NCBI GenBank assembly: GCA_024644775.1
Contig: JAHEHB010000327.1
Location: 1-6,333 of the forward strand
Origin: Deltaproteobacteria bacterium
Lineage (GTDB): Bacteria; Desulfobacterota; Desulfobacteria; Desulfobacterales; SURF-15
Direction of reading: 5' to 3'
DNA: 6,333 nucleotides
Shown: in pieces, positions 1 to 6,210 of the stretch
Layout: the number at the start of each line of letters is the position of its first letter
Position numbering within the stretch: the stretch's first letter is position 1
Position numbers and translations under genes: made by a program
Notes under the pieces: generated by a model
The model's database searches: none
Told to the model about the DNA's origin: nothing
The model's input: only the letters and a program-made list of their open reading frames with translations

Positions 1-953
1 CAAATATCTTTGACATACTTGCATCGCGGGTGAAAGGTACAGCCGGAAGGAGGGTTCACCGGACTGGGAACGTCTCCCTCGAGGATGATTCGCTTTGCCT
101 TGAAAGCAGGATCCGGAATCGGGACCGCCGACATCAGTGCCTCTGTATAGGGATGTTTCGGATTCAAGAATAACTCTTGAGTTCTTGCAAGCTCTGCGAT
201 TTTCCCCAGATACATGACAGCCACCCGGTTACTGATGTACTTGACCACAGAGAGATCATGGGCGATGAAAAGATAGGTTAAATGAAACTTATCCTGTAAA
301 TCTTTTAAAAGATTGATGACTTGTGCTTGGATCGAAACATCCAGTGCGGAGACAGGCTCGTCTGCCACCACCAACTGGGGATCCAGTGCCAGTGCCCGTG
401 CGATGGCAATTCTTTGACGCTGTCCACCGGAAAACTCATGTGGGTACCGTCTCATTTGCTCCGGTTTGAGTCCCACTGCTTTCAGTAGTTCGCCCACCCG
501 ACCTTCTCTTTCACTCTCGCTGACCGTGCCATGGACCCGCATGGACTCGCCGACGATATACCCAACCGTTAACCGGGGATTGAGTGAGGAATAGGGATCC
601 TGGAAGATGATCTGCATCTCACGGCGCAAAATCTTGAGCGTTTTGGGAGAGGCCGTAGCAATGTCGACAATCTTCTGTGGTTTGTTTGGATCGGCAAGCT
701 GTCTACTTCGAAACAGTATTTTGCCTGAAGTGGGTTCGATGAGACTCAAAATGGTTCTGCCGGCAGTGGTTTTGCCGCAACCGCTTTCACCGACCAATCC
801 CAGTGTTTCGCCTTCCCGGATAAATAGGTCGATGTCGTCAACGGCTTTCACATGGGCAACTGCCCTTTGGAAAATACCCTTACGGACGGGAAAATATTTC
901 CTCAAATTCTTTACTTCTATCAATAGGTTATTCGTAGACAAGCTGTTCCTCAT
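1..953 (-). CDS. dppF: Dipeptide/oligopeptide ABC transporter ATPase, DppF/OppF-like (3' end cut by window edge)
   Basis: This is one of the two cytoplasmic ATPases that power a Dpp/Opp-type importer; it would pair with the DppD-like protein beneath the DppB/DppC channel. I translated it by hand from ATG at 953; the frame stays open to base 1, giving 317 complete residues of a family usually near 320-335, so only a short tail is missing. Motifs seen are Walker A GESGCGKT (55-62), the Q-loop [10 protein letters not shown] (from Q118), the signature SGGQRQR (175-181), Walker B ending in D198-E199, and H-loop H232. The C-terminal oligopeptide-transporter extension begins around [10 protein letters not shown] and includes PPSGC (C305) and C311. 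The start codon directly follows the dppD stop (TAA-ATG) and has only a weak GAG upstream, which suggests translational coupling. Family assignment is secure; the peptide substrate is inferred. Confidence 0.95.
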   Translation of the reverse strand, partial: MRNSLSTNNLLIEVKNLRKYFPVRKGIFQRAVAHVKAVDDIDLFIREGETLGLVGESGCGKTTAGRTILSLIEPTSGKILFRSRQLADPNKPQKIVDIATASPKTLKILRREMQIIFQDPYSSLNPRLTVGYIVGESMRVHGTVSESEREGRVGELLKAVGLKPEQMRRYPHEFSGGQRQRIAIARALALDPQLVVADEPVSALDVSIQAQVINLLKDLQDKFHLTYLFIAHDLSVVKYISNRVAVMYLGKIAELARTQELFLNPKHPYTEALMSAVPIPDPAFKAKRIILEGDVPSPVNPPSGCTFHPRCKYVKDI

Positions 954-1943
954 TTACTCTAAGTGACTCAGCCAACAAGCCACCCGGTGACCGGGTCTTA
1001 CTTCCTGCAAAACGGGAATCTCTCTTGAACAGGCCTCTTTGACTGCAGGGCACCTCGGGCCAAACCCACAACCCTGGGGCGCATCGAGCAGATCCGGAAC
1101 CACACCTTCGATGGGAACCAGACGTTTTTCTGTTTTGGTCGACAAGGAAGGAATTGAGTTCATCAATCCCCGCGTATACGGATGTTTGGGGTGATGGAAG
1201 ATATCCCAAACGGTCCCGATTTCGACAACCTTTCCGAGATACATTACGGCCACATCGTCGGCCATGCCGGCAATTACGCCAAGATCATGGGTGATAAACA
1301 TTATGGAGGCCTTAAATTCCGTACGCAGGTTGTTCATCAGTTCCAGCACCTGGGCTTGAATCGTGACGTCGAGGGCAGTGGTCGGTTCATCGGCGATCAA
1401 CAAGGCTGGGTTGCAGGATAATGCCATTGCGATCATCGCTCGCTGCCGCATTCCGCCGGACAGTTGATGCGGGTACTCGTCTATTCGCTGCTCTGGTAGG
1501 GGAATTCCCACCGCCTGAAGCATCTCGATTGCCTTTTTTCGTGCCGCCCGCTTGCTCAGGTTTTGGTGCTGTATGATGCTTTCCATGATCTGTTTTCCGA
1601 TGGTGTAAACCGGGTTCAGAGAGGTCATGGGCTCCTGGAAGATCATGGCGATCTCGTTTCCACGAATCGAGCGCATCTCGTTGCCTTTGGGATTGATCTT
1701 GGTCAGATCCAACACATTCCCATTGCGATGGAAAATGATTTCGCCGGCAACAATTTTACCTGGTGGCGTGGGAATCAACCTCAGGATCGATAGCGCGGTG
1801 ACGGATTTTCCGCATCCGCTCTCACCGACGATTCCCAGCGTCTTTTCGGATTCTATGGTAAAATCAACCCCATCCACCGCACGCACCACGCCGCCTTCAG
1901 TGTAGAAGTAGGTCTTTAATTCTTTGATCTCAAGTAACGGCAC
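954..1943 (-). CDS. dppD: Dipeptide/oligopeptide ABC transporter ATPase, DppD/OppD-like
   Basis: This is the second ATPase of the importer, 329 residues and full length for the family. It shows Walker A GESGCGKS (40-47), the Q-loop QEPMTSLNP (from Q103), the signature LSGGMRQR (161-168), Walker B LLIADEP with D185-E186, a D-loop ALDV, and H-loop H219. LSGGM in place of LSGGQ is usual for DppD/OppD. The C-terminal extension carries four cysteines, C292, C298, C305 and C323 (C-x5-C-x6-C-x17-C), the pattern reported to hold a [4Fe-4S] cluster in structurally studied relatives. The start is GTG: an in-frame TAG lies two codons upstream, so no earlier start is possible, and GGGGTAGG just before it is a plausible ribosome binding site. 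It is the first gene of the minus-strand unit and abuts dppF with no spacer. It is diverged from the binding-protein and permease genes. Confidence 0.96.
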   Translation of the reverse strand: MPLLEIKELKTYFYTEGGVVRAVDGVDFTIESEKTLGIVGESGCGKSVTALSILRLIPTPPGKIVAGEIIFHRNGNVLDLTKINPKGNEMRSIRGNEIAMIFQEPMTSLNPVYTIGKQIMESIIQHQNLSKRAARKKAIEMLQAVGIPLPEQRIDEYPHQLSGGMRQRAMIAMALSCNPALLIADEPTTALDVTIQAQVLELMNNLRTEFKASIMFITHDLGVIAGMADDVAVMYLGKVVEIGTVWDIFHHPKHPYTRGLMNSIPSLSTKTEKRLVPIEGVVPDLLDAPQGCGFGPRCPAVKEACSREIPVLQEVRPGHRVACWLSHLE

Positions 1944-2015
1944 TGCCTACCCCATCATAGGTTTTTTGATAAGAATTGTGCATCATGTTATCTGAAACGC
2001 TATTGATATTAGTGA

Positions 2016-2045
2016 TTTATAAATAACGACGTATGTATTATGCAA
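2016..2045 (-). promoter_or_regulatory. Candidate promoter for the dppD-dppF unit
   Basis: On the minus strand TTGCAT (2045-2040) is followed after 18 bases by TATAAA (2021-2016), a reasonable -35/-10 pair about 75 bases upstream of the GTG start of the DppD-like gene. The -10 matches the sigma-70 consensus at five of six positions and the -35 only partly. AT-rich DNA produces such matches by chance, so this is a candidate only. Confidence 0.35.
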
Positions 2046-2049
2046 CTTA

Positions 2050-2110
2050 TCATTCCAAGCTTGACCCGGAATCCAGGTTTCTTCTGGATTCCTGCCTTCA
2101 CAGGAATGAC
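2050..2110. repeat. Hairpin-rich intergenic repeat, REP/MITE-like
   Basis: Three nested or alternative inverted repeats are visible. GGAATCCAG (2068-2076) pairs perfectly with CTGGATTCC (2084-2092) around a 7-base loop. ATTCCTG (2088-2094) pairs with CAGGAAT (2101-2107) around CCTTCA. The outer TCATTCC (2050-2056) pairs with GGAATGA (2103-2109). The layout, a CATTCC edge, an AATCCAG/CTGGATT core and a GGAATGAC edge, is like a family of short dispersed palindromic repeats that I recall from many proteobacterial and environmental genomes. There is no coding capacity. Dispersal cannot be shown from a single copy. Confidence 0.6.
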
Positions 2111-2249
2111 GGTATCTGCCTTGATTAATGTCACTATGTAAAAACACAGTATTTTTTATATTCTGTATTTAAGGTGGTTTTTTTTTCGAGCAAGGGATCA
2201 AAGTTTACACTGAATAAAACACAACTGTTTCGTTAAAGTCAACAAAAGC

Positions 2250-2278
2250 TTGACATCAAAATACGGCATTGTTATTTC
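2250..2278 (+). promoter_or_regulatory. Candidate promoter for the dppABC unit
   Basis: A perfect TTGACA -35 hexamer (2250-2255) is followed after 17 bases by TATTTC (2273-2278), which matches the -10 consensus only at its first three positions. The -35 is also the right arm of a small inverted repeat, GTCAA (2238-2242) and TTGAC (2250-2254), so a repressor could cover it. If used, transcription would start near 2285, leaving an untranslated leader of about 130 bases that contains the tandem palindromes at 2339-2362. Confidence 0.3.
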
Positions 2279-2338
2279 CTTAAAAATTATAGGCCAGGCG
2301 TATCGAACCGAAAACCAAAGCGCCTTAAGATATCCGTA

Positions 2339-2362
2339 GCAGTGACACTGCGACCAGGTCGC
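2339..2362. promoter_or_regulatory. Two overlapping 13-bp palindromes (possible operator or leader RNA structure)
   Basis: GCAGTG-A-CACTGC (2339-2351) and GCGACC-A-GGTCGC (2350-2362) are both perfect 6-bp inverted repeats around a single A, and they share the two bases at 2350-2351. Their centres (2345 and 2356) lie 11 bp apart, about one helical turn, which suits two dimers bound on the same DNA face. They end 54 bases before the ATG of the binding-protein gene. One-base loops are too tight for RNA hairpins without opening pairs, so a protein-binding site is the likelier reading. The function is inferred. Confidence 0.4.
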
Positions 2363-2403
2363 CTATGCCTGAAAAATATCTTCAAGGGCTTTAATTTGTT
2401 TAT

Positions 2404-2412
2404 GGAGGAGGT
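2404..2412 (+). promoter_or_regulatory. Strong ribosome binding site that fixes the start of the binding-protein gene
   Basis: GGAGGAGGT contains the full AGGAGG core (2406-2411) and sits five bases upstream of ATG 2417. It makes ATG 2417 the start and excludes the in-frame GTG 2342 and ATG 2402, the latter overlapping this site. Such a near-perfect site fits the high output needed for a periplasmic receptor. Confidence 0.85.
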
Positions 2413-2416
2413 ACCT

Positions 2417-4030
2417 ATGAGACGTTTGCAGTGCGAACACCTATCCAGAACCCTGCGATGGTTGAACCCTGGAATACTGGCACTCGCGGCAATCCTGCTG
2501 ATTTGGCCGGGTCAGGTCTCTGCAACAGATGATGACTGGAAATGCCCCAAGCCAGGTGGCATTATCAAATGTGTGGATATGAACTGGGCCCACCTTGATT
2601 CCACGGGAAAGGCGACGACAGACGGCCTTGTCCGGCTCATCTATGATCCCTTGATCGATGTTACTTGGGATCTGAAGTACCGCCCCGGTCTCGCCAAGGA
2701 AATGCCCAAGAAAATCAGCGAGACCGTCTATGAATTCGAGCTTCGGCAAGGCGTCAAGTTCCACGATGGCACGGAGTTTAATGCCGATGCCGTAAAATTC
2801 GCTATGGATCGCTTGATCGCCGGCGGTGATCAGTTGACCGCACCCTCGCAGTATACCGGTATCTGGCGTAATAACTTGGAAAAGCTCGAGATAATGGGGC
2901 CGTACAAGATCCGAATGCAGCTGAAGCGTCCCTGGCCGGACATCATGTGGAATCTGGCCAGCACCTTCTTTATCCCTTCCCCCACGGCTGTAAAAAAGTA
3001 CGGAAAAGAATTCGGCACCAAGGGTATCATCGGCACGGGACCCTTTGTTATGAAGATGTTCAAGCCTAAAGATAAGCTGGAGGCGGTGAGAAATCCAGAC
3101 TATTATCGCCCCAACGAGCCCTGCGTGGACGAGTTACACCAAACCCATATCGCCTCGGGCAGCGTGCGACTGCTGAGTTTGCGTCGCGGGGAGTTAACCA
3201 ATGTGTTCACCTTCCCCGAATCTCAGCTACCGTTGATCGAAAAGGATCCGAACGTCAAAGTATACGAGGGACAGGCTTCCACGCTTACCGTTCTCACCGT
3301 AAATACCTCACTGGAAAAACTTCGTGACAAAAAGGTGCGTCGGGCATTACAGTACGCGGTGGACGGCCAGGAGATCATCGAGAAAGTATATCGCGGACGC
3401 GGTGCGATGATTACCGGCTTGTTTCCGCCGTGGCACCCGGCTTACAAAAAAGCGGACGATCTTTCGTTGATTCGCCAGGATGTGGAAAAGGCCGGGCAGT
3501 TACTGAAAGAGGCCGGCTACGGTCCGGGCAATCCGTTGAAATTGGATCTGCAGACCTTCAGTGCCCCGGCTCATGTGGAGCGTTCGGTGGTGCTGCAAAA
3601 TCAGTTCAAATCCGTAGGGATAGACGTCAGCGTGCGGAACTTGCCTGCCGGCACGGTGCTGGAAAACCTGTTTGCCGGGAAATATGAACTGGTGCTCTAC
3701 CAGTACACCGGTGGCCCGACTGTCGGCACCTACACATGGGATCTGTATGCCGGGGGGTCAGGCGCCAACTCGACCTTTTACAACAAGGAGAGAGGCTTTG
3801 GGAATCCTGAGGTCGAGAAGGTCATGAACGAAGTGGCGGGTATTGTGGATGTTGGCAAAGCCTCTGAATTGGCTGCCACGGTGCAACAGCAGATCTTCGA
3901 CGATTCGCCATATATCTTCCTTAACTGGCGCAATCACCGTGAAGCCTGGAATCCCAAGCTGGTCAAAAACCACAACGTCAGCTACCTGAAAAATCGTCAG
4001 GATTGGCGACGCGTCTGGTTAGATAAGTAA
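2417..4030 (+). CDS. dppA: Periplasmic solute-binding protein, family 5 (DppA/OppA-like)
   Basis: This is the substrate receptor of the importer: it captures ligand in the periplasm and delivers it to DppBC. It has 537 residues, normal for family 5 (SBP_bac_5) proteins. The N-terminus is a Sec-type signal peptide, with arginines at 2, 3, 11 and 14, a hydrophobic core about 20-30, and probable cleavage after VSA (34-36). There is no lipobox, so the protein should be soluble. The family motif LRQGVKFHDGTEFNADAVKF is at 109-128, and the typical LDLQTFSAP and YELVLYQY strands follow in the second half. Oddities are a close cysteine pair in the mature N-terminus (C43 and C52), a third cysteine at 236, and a ligand-loop segment TGGPTVGTYTW (431-441) that lacks the acidic GDxxDPDN-type motif of classical dipeptide binders. 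The ligand is therefore uncertain; peptides are the default guess, and glutathione, nickel chelates or other small molecules remain possible. Start chosen on the strong ribosome binding site. Confidence 0.95.
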   Translation: MRRLQCEHLSRTLRWLNPGILALAAILLIWPGQVSATDDDWKCPKPGGIIKCVDMNWAHLDSTGKATTDGLVRLIYDPLIDVTWDLKYRPGLAKEMPKKISETVYEFELRQGVKFHDGTEFNADAVKFAMDRLIAGGDQLTAPSQYTGIWRNNLEKLEIMGPYKIRMQLKRPWPDIMWNLASTFFIPSPTAVKKYGKEFGTKGIIGTGPFVMKMFKPKDKLEAVRNPDYYRPNEPCVDELHQTHIASGSVRLLSLRRGELTNVFTFPESQLPLIEKDPNVKVYEGQASTLTVLTVNTSLEKLRDKKVRRALQYAVDGQEIIEKVYRGRGAMITGLFPPWHPAYKKADDLSLIRQDVEKAGQLLKEAGYGPGNPLKLDLQTFSAPAHVERSVVLQNQFKSVGIDVSVRNLPAGTVLENLFAGKYELVLYQYTGGPTVGTYTWDLYAGGSGANSTFYNKERGFGNPEVEKVMNEVAGIVDVGKASELAATVQQQIFDDSPYIFLNWRNHREAWNPKLVKNHNVSYLKNRQDWRRVWLDK

Positions 4031-4041
4031 CGATGAAAATC

Positions 4042-4069
4042 GCCGGATCGGCTGCCGTGCCGATCCGGC
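4042..4069 (+). terminator. Intercistronic hairpin between the binding-protein gene and dppB
   Basis: GCCGGATCGGC (4042-4052) and GCCGATCCGGC (4059-4069) form a perfect 11-bp GC-rich stem around a six-base loop, 11 bases after the binding-protein stop codon. Only three T follow, so as an intrinsic terminator it would be leaky. A stem in this position commonly serves as a partial terminator or as a 3'-end stabiliser of the receptor mRNA, giving more receptor than permease. Which of the two applies cannot be decided from sequence. Confidence 0.7.
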
Positions 4070-4157
4070 TTTAAAATGAATCTGCCCACAGTCGTTACGG
4101 TGGGCCATATTGCTGCCAGCAACAACGCAAGGATAAGTTTTACTCAGGCAGACATCC

Positions 4158-5105
4158 ATGCTGGTTACATTTATTACACGACGGTTTTTGTTTGCGATTC
4201 CGACCATCGTTGGAATTTCCATGGTCGCGTTCTCGCTGAGCTATTTAGCCCCTGGCGATCCGGCCCTCGCCGTGTTAGGACTCGACCCGCAGGGAGATAT
4301 CACCTTTAGAAAAGAGGATATTGAGCGCGTGCGTTTGGAGATGGGTTTCGACGATCCCCTACCGGTGCAGTATTTTAAGTGGGTCAAGGGGCTGCTCACC
4401 GGAGATCTCGGTAAATCATACGTACAACCATACCAGGTATCCAAGCTAATTCTTGACGCACTACCGACAACCCTCTCGTTGATGTTCGGCACCATGGCAC
4501 TGGCGATTCTCTTCGGTGTACCGCTCGGCATCGTTTCAGCGGTTAAACAGAATTCGGTTACGGACTACATCGCACGTATCCTGGCCATTACCGGTGTTAG
4601 CATGCCGGTGTTCTGGGAAGCATTGATTCTCATATTAATTTTTGCCTTTATCTATCCGATCCTACCCATGCACGGCGGGGTGCAGCAACACGGTTGGCAG
4701 GCTGCCGTGCTGCCCGTAGCAGCGATTGCCACCCATCCCGCGGCGTTGATCGCCCGTATGACCCGTTCAAGCATGCTGGAGGTACTGACCGAAAACTATG
4801 TTCGAACGGCTGTCTCCAAAGGATTAACGTCACGCCGCGTGATTATGGCCCATGCCCTGCGCAATGCTGTAAACCCGGTGATTACCGTGATCGGTTTTCA
4901 ATTCGGCAATCTCATCGGCGGAGCGGTGGTTGTGGAGGCCATTTTTGCCATGCCGGGAATGGGGCACCTGCTGGTGAATTCTATCTACGCAAAGGATGTG
5001 ATTACCACCCAGGGTATTGTTTTGGTGATCTCTCTGGTCTTTGTGCTGGCGAACCTAACCGTGGATATAATGTACAGTATAATGGATCCGCGTATCCGGT
5101 ACTGA
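4158..5105 (+). CDS. dppB: Peptide/oligopeptide ABC transporter permease, DppB/OppB-like
   Basis: This is an inner-membrane permease subunit, 315 residues, normal for DppB. It opens with the family's typical TRRFLFAIPTIVGISMVAFSLSYLAPGDPA: a first membrane helix about 9-30 and then a long periplasmic loop (about 31-100) with the segment FDDPLPVQYFKWVKGLLTGDLG. Further hydrophobic helices lie near 103-126, 141-166, 179-200, 239-265 and 281-305. The EAA-type coupling loop that contacts the ATPases is seen at 212-237 (ENYVRTAVSKGL followed by VIMAHALRNAVNP). The C-terminus MDPRIRY is characteristic. ATG 4158 is supported by the match to the family N-terminus, while the ribosome binding site is weak (CAGGCA). 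It lies 127 bases after the binding-protein gene, beyond the hairpin at 4042-4069. Confidence 0.95.
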   Translation: MLVTFITRRFLFAIPTIVGISMVAFSLSYLAPGDPALAVLGLDPQGDITFRKEDIERVRLEMGFDDPLPVQYFKWVKGLLTGDLGKSYVQPYQVSKLILDALPTTLSLMFGTMALAILFGVPLGIVSAVKQNSVTDYIARILAITGVSMPVFWEALILILIFAFIYPILPMHGGVQQHGWQAAVLPVAAIATHPAALIARMTRSSMLEVLTENYVRTAVSKGLTSRRVIMAHALRNAVNPVITVIGFQFGNLIGGAVVVEAIFAMPGMGHLLVNSIYAKDVITTQGIVLVISLVFVLANLTVDIMYSIMDPRIRY

Positions 5106-5131
5106 CAATCCGCGTCCCTTAAATGATCATC

Positions 5132-5155
5132 TTGGTGTCTTCGTGCCTTTGTGGT
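5132..5155. repeat. Short degenerate 8-bp-period repeat in the dppB-dppC gap
   Basis: Three consecutive octamers are visible: TTGGTGTC (5132-5139), TTCGTGCC (5140-5147) and TTTGTGGT (5148-5155), consensus TTNGTGNY. The block sits between the dppB stop and the ribosome binding site of dppC. Sequences of the form TTCGTGTCTTTGTGG are familiar to me from intergenic DNA of Desulfobacterota and similar genomes, but I could not search. No coding role is apparent. Confidence 0.5.
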
Positions 5156-5183
5156 CCAACGAATACCCGGAAGGAAATCATCA

Positions 5184-6089
5184 GTGGAAGAGACGATGAG
5201 AAGCGGAGCGATTGCAACCAACCGCGATCACCCGGTCACGAGACTCGGTCGGTTGGTTAGGCATTTGAGACGCTTTTTCTCACACCCGCTCAACTGTATC
5301 AGTGCGGGAATCGCGATTTCGATGATGCTGATGGCTATCTTTGCCCCGCTCATTGCTCCCTTTCATTATTCCGAAGTGAACACCGCCGAGCAGTGGCAGG
5401 GTCCCAGCGAAAAGCACTGGCTGGGTACGGACCAGTACGGGCGCGATATTCTGTCACGTGTGATTTACGGCTCACAGATCTCGCTGCTGGTAGGATTTTC
5501 CACGGTGAGCCTGGCCATGTTCCTTGGTGTCACGATCGGTTCCATCTCCGGTTATTTCGGTGGAAAAATCGACGAGATCATCATGCGTGCGGTAGAGGTA
5601 TTCATGGCCATACCGGGCATTGTGCTGGCGCTTGCCATTGTCTCGGTGCTCGGGCCAAGCGTTACAAACGTGATTATTGCGATATCGGTTTATCGCGTAA
5701 CACAGTTTGCCCGGGTGACGCGGGGCTCGTTTCTCTCCGTAATGTCCATGGATTACATAGAGGCCTGTCGCGCCCAAGGCCTGGGAGGGGCACGCATCAT
5801 GTTTCTTCACGCCCTGCCCAACTGCATCGGTCCCATTGTGGTGCTGGCCACCGTTCTTATGGGAAATGTCATCCTTAGTGAAGCAACACTCAGCTTCTTA
5901 GGGCTGGGCATTCAACCGCCACTGGCCAGCTGGGGCGTAATGATCGGAGACGGCAACGAGTACCTGATGTTCGCTCCCTGGATGAGCGTGTGGCCCGGGG
6001 TATTTCTGCTGATCACGATGATGGCCTTCAATCTGCTCGGCGACGGCCTCCGGGATTACCTGGATCCGCGTGGACGTTCCGTTCTTTAA
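5184..6089 (+). CDS. dppC: Peptide/oligopeptide ABC transporter permease, DppC/OppC-like
   Basis: This is the second permease half, forming the membrane channel with DppB. From GTG 5184 it has 301 residues, normal for DppC. It shows a cytoplasmic N-terminus rich in Arg and His, a first helix about 38-60 ending in APLIAPF, the family's periplasmic motif HWLGTDQYGRDILSRVIYGSQISL, then helices near 101-123, 135-157, 163-178, 216-240 and 265-285. The EAA-type coupling loop is at about 190-216 (DYIEACRAQGLGGARIMFLHALPN), and the C-terminus DYLDPRGR is typical. Two starts compete: GTG 5184 has AAGGA with an 8-base spacer, while ATG 5196 has only GGAAGAG. I prefer GTG 5184, but ATG 5196 (297 residues) is nearly as likely. 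GTG 5151 lies inside the octamer repeat and has no ribosome binding site. It is the last gene of the plus-strand unit in this window. Confidence 0.94.
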   Translation: MEETMRSGAIATNRDHPVTRLGRLVRHLRRFFSHPLNCISAGIAISMMLMAIFAPLIAPFHYSEVNTAEQWQGPSEKHWLGTDQYGRDILSRVIYGSQISLLVGFSTVSLAMFLGVTIGSISGYFGGKIDEIIMRAVEVFMAIPGIVLALAIVSVLGPSVTNVIIAISVYRVTQFARVTRGSFLSVMSMDYIEACRAQGLGGARIMFLHALPNCIGPIVVLATVLMGNVILSEATLSFLGLGIQPPLASWGVMIGDGNEYLMFAPWMSVWPGVFLLITMMAFNLLGDGLRDYLDPRGRSVL

Positions 6090-6113
6090 GAAGGTTTCGG
6101 GTGTCCCGCCTTC
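6090..6113 (+). terminator. Weak hairpin immediately after dppC
   Basis: GAAGG (6090-6094) pairs with CCTTC (6109-6113), and CGGG (6098-6101) pairs with CCCG (6105-6108) around a three-base loop, leaving a TTT bulge on the left arm. It begins at the first base after the dppC stop codon. There is no T-tract after it, so intrinsic termination here is doubtful; it may simply protect the mRNA end or be part of the repeat island that follows. Confidence 0.3.
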
Positions 6114-6169
6114 ACCATCCTGGCTATGGCGGGCAGGCAGGTTTCAGTGTTCAGCACCGCCGCCGGCGG
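6105..6169. repeat. GC-rich inverted repeats downstream of dppC
   Basis: CCCGCC (6105-6110) is the exact reverse complement of GGCGGG (6128-6133), and CCGCC-GGCGG (6160-6169) is a perfect palindrome. Between them lies the small heptad duplication TTCAGTG-TTCAGCA (6143-6156). The combination GCTATGGCGGGCAGGCAGG resembles dispersed intergenic sequence that I recall from environmental bacterial genomes. The block is non-coding, and its copy number in the genome is unknown. Confidence 0.4.
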
Positions 6170-6210
6170 AGCCGGATTCATCACGACAAGAAACGAGGTT
6201 TCTTAGACGA

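Larger units (their letters stand above)
1944..2416. other. Divergent intergenic/control region between dppDF and dppABC
   Basis: This stretch of about 470 bases has no convincing gene on either strand. It separates the two divergent halves of the transporter locus, so it must hold the promoters for both unless each is read from elsewhere. It is AT-rich from about 1965 to 2050 and again from 2130 to 2300, as expected of promoter DNA. Within it I see a hairpin-rich repeat-like element (2050-2110), a run of nine T (2178-2186), a TTGACA hexamer (2250-2255), and two overlapping palindromes (2339-2362). No riboswitch or small RNA could be recognised. Confidence 0.8.

Noticed and set aside
607..966. 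Plus-strand open frame of 119 residues
   Set aside because: It is the antisense of the DppF-like gene, whose Walker A and Q-loop lie on the opposite strand here.
2178..2186. Run of nine T as a terminator or phase-variation tract
   Set aside because: No stable GC-rich stem precedes it, and it is in non-coding DNA not placed between promoter elements that I can define.
2342..2416. Longer binding-protein reading frame starting at GTG 2342 or ATG 2402
   Set aside because: The GGAGGAGGT ribosome binding site precedes ATG 2417 and overlaps ATG 2402, and the signal peptide fits a start at 2417. The extra residues have no family counterpart.
2417..4030. Nickel-binding NikA assignment for the receptor
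   Set aside because: I see no specific nickel-site evidence, and the permease and ATPase partners look like generic Dpp/Opp types; it is kept only as a possible alternative ligand class.
4694..5122. Open frame of 142 residues overlapping dppB
   Set aside because: It is a shadow of the DppB-like gene, with no ribosome binding site and implausible composition.
5393..5878. Open frames of 161 (plus) and 112 (minus) residues within dppC
   Set aside because: They are out-of-frame shadows of a clear permease gene, rich in Arg, His and Cys as such shadows often are.
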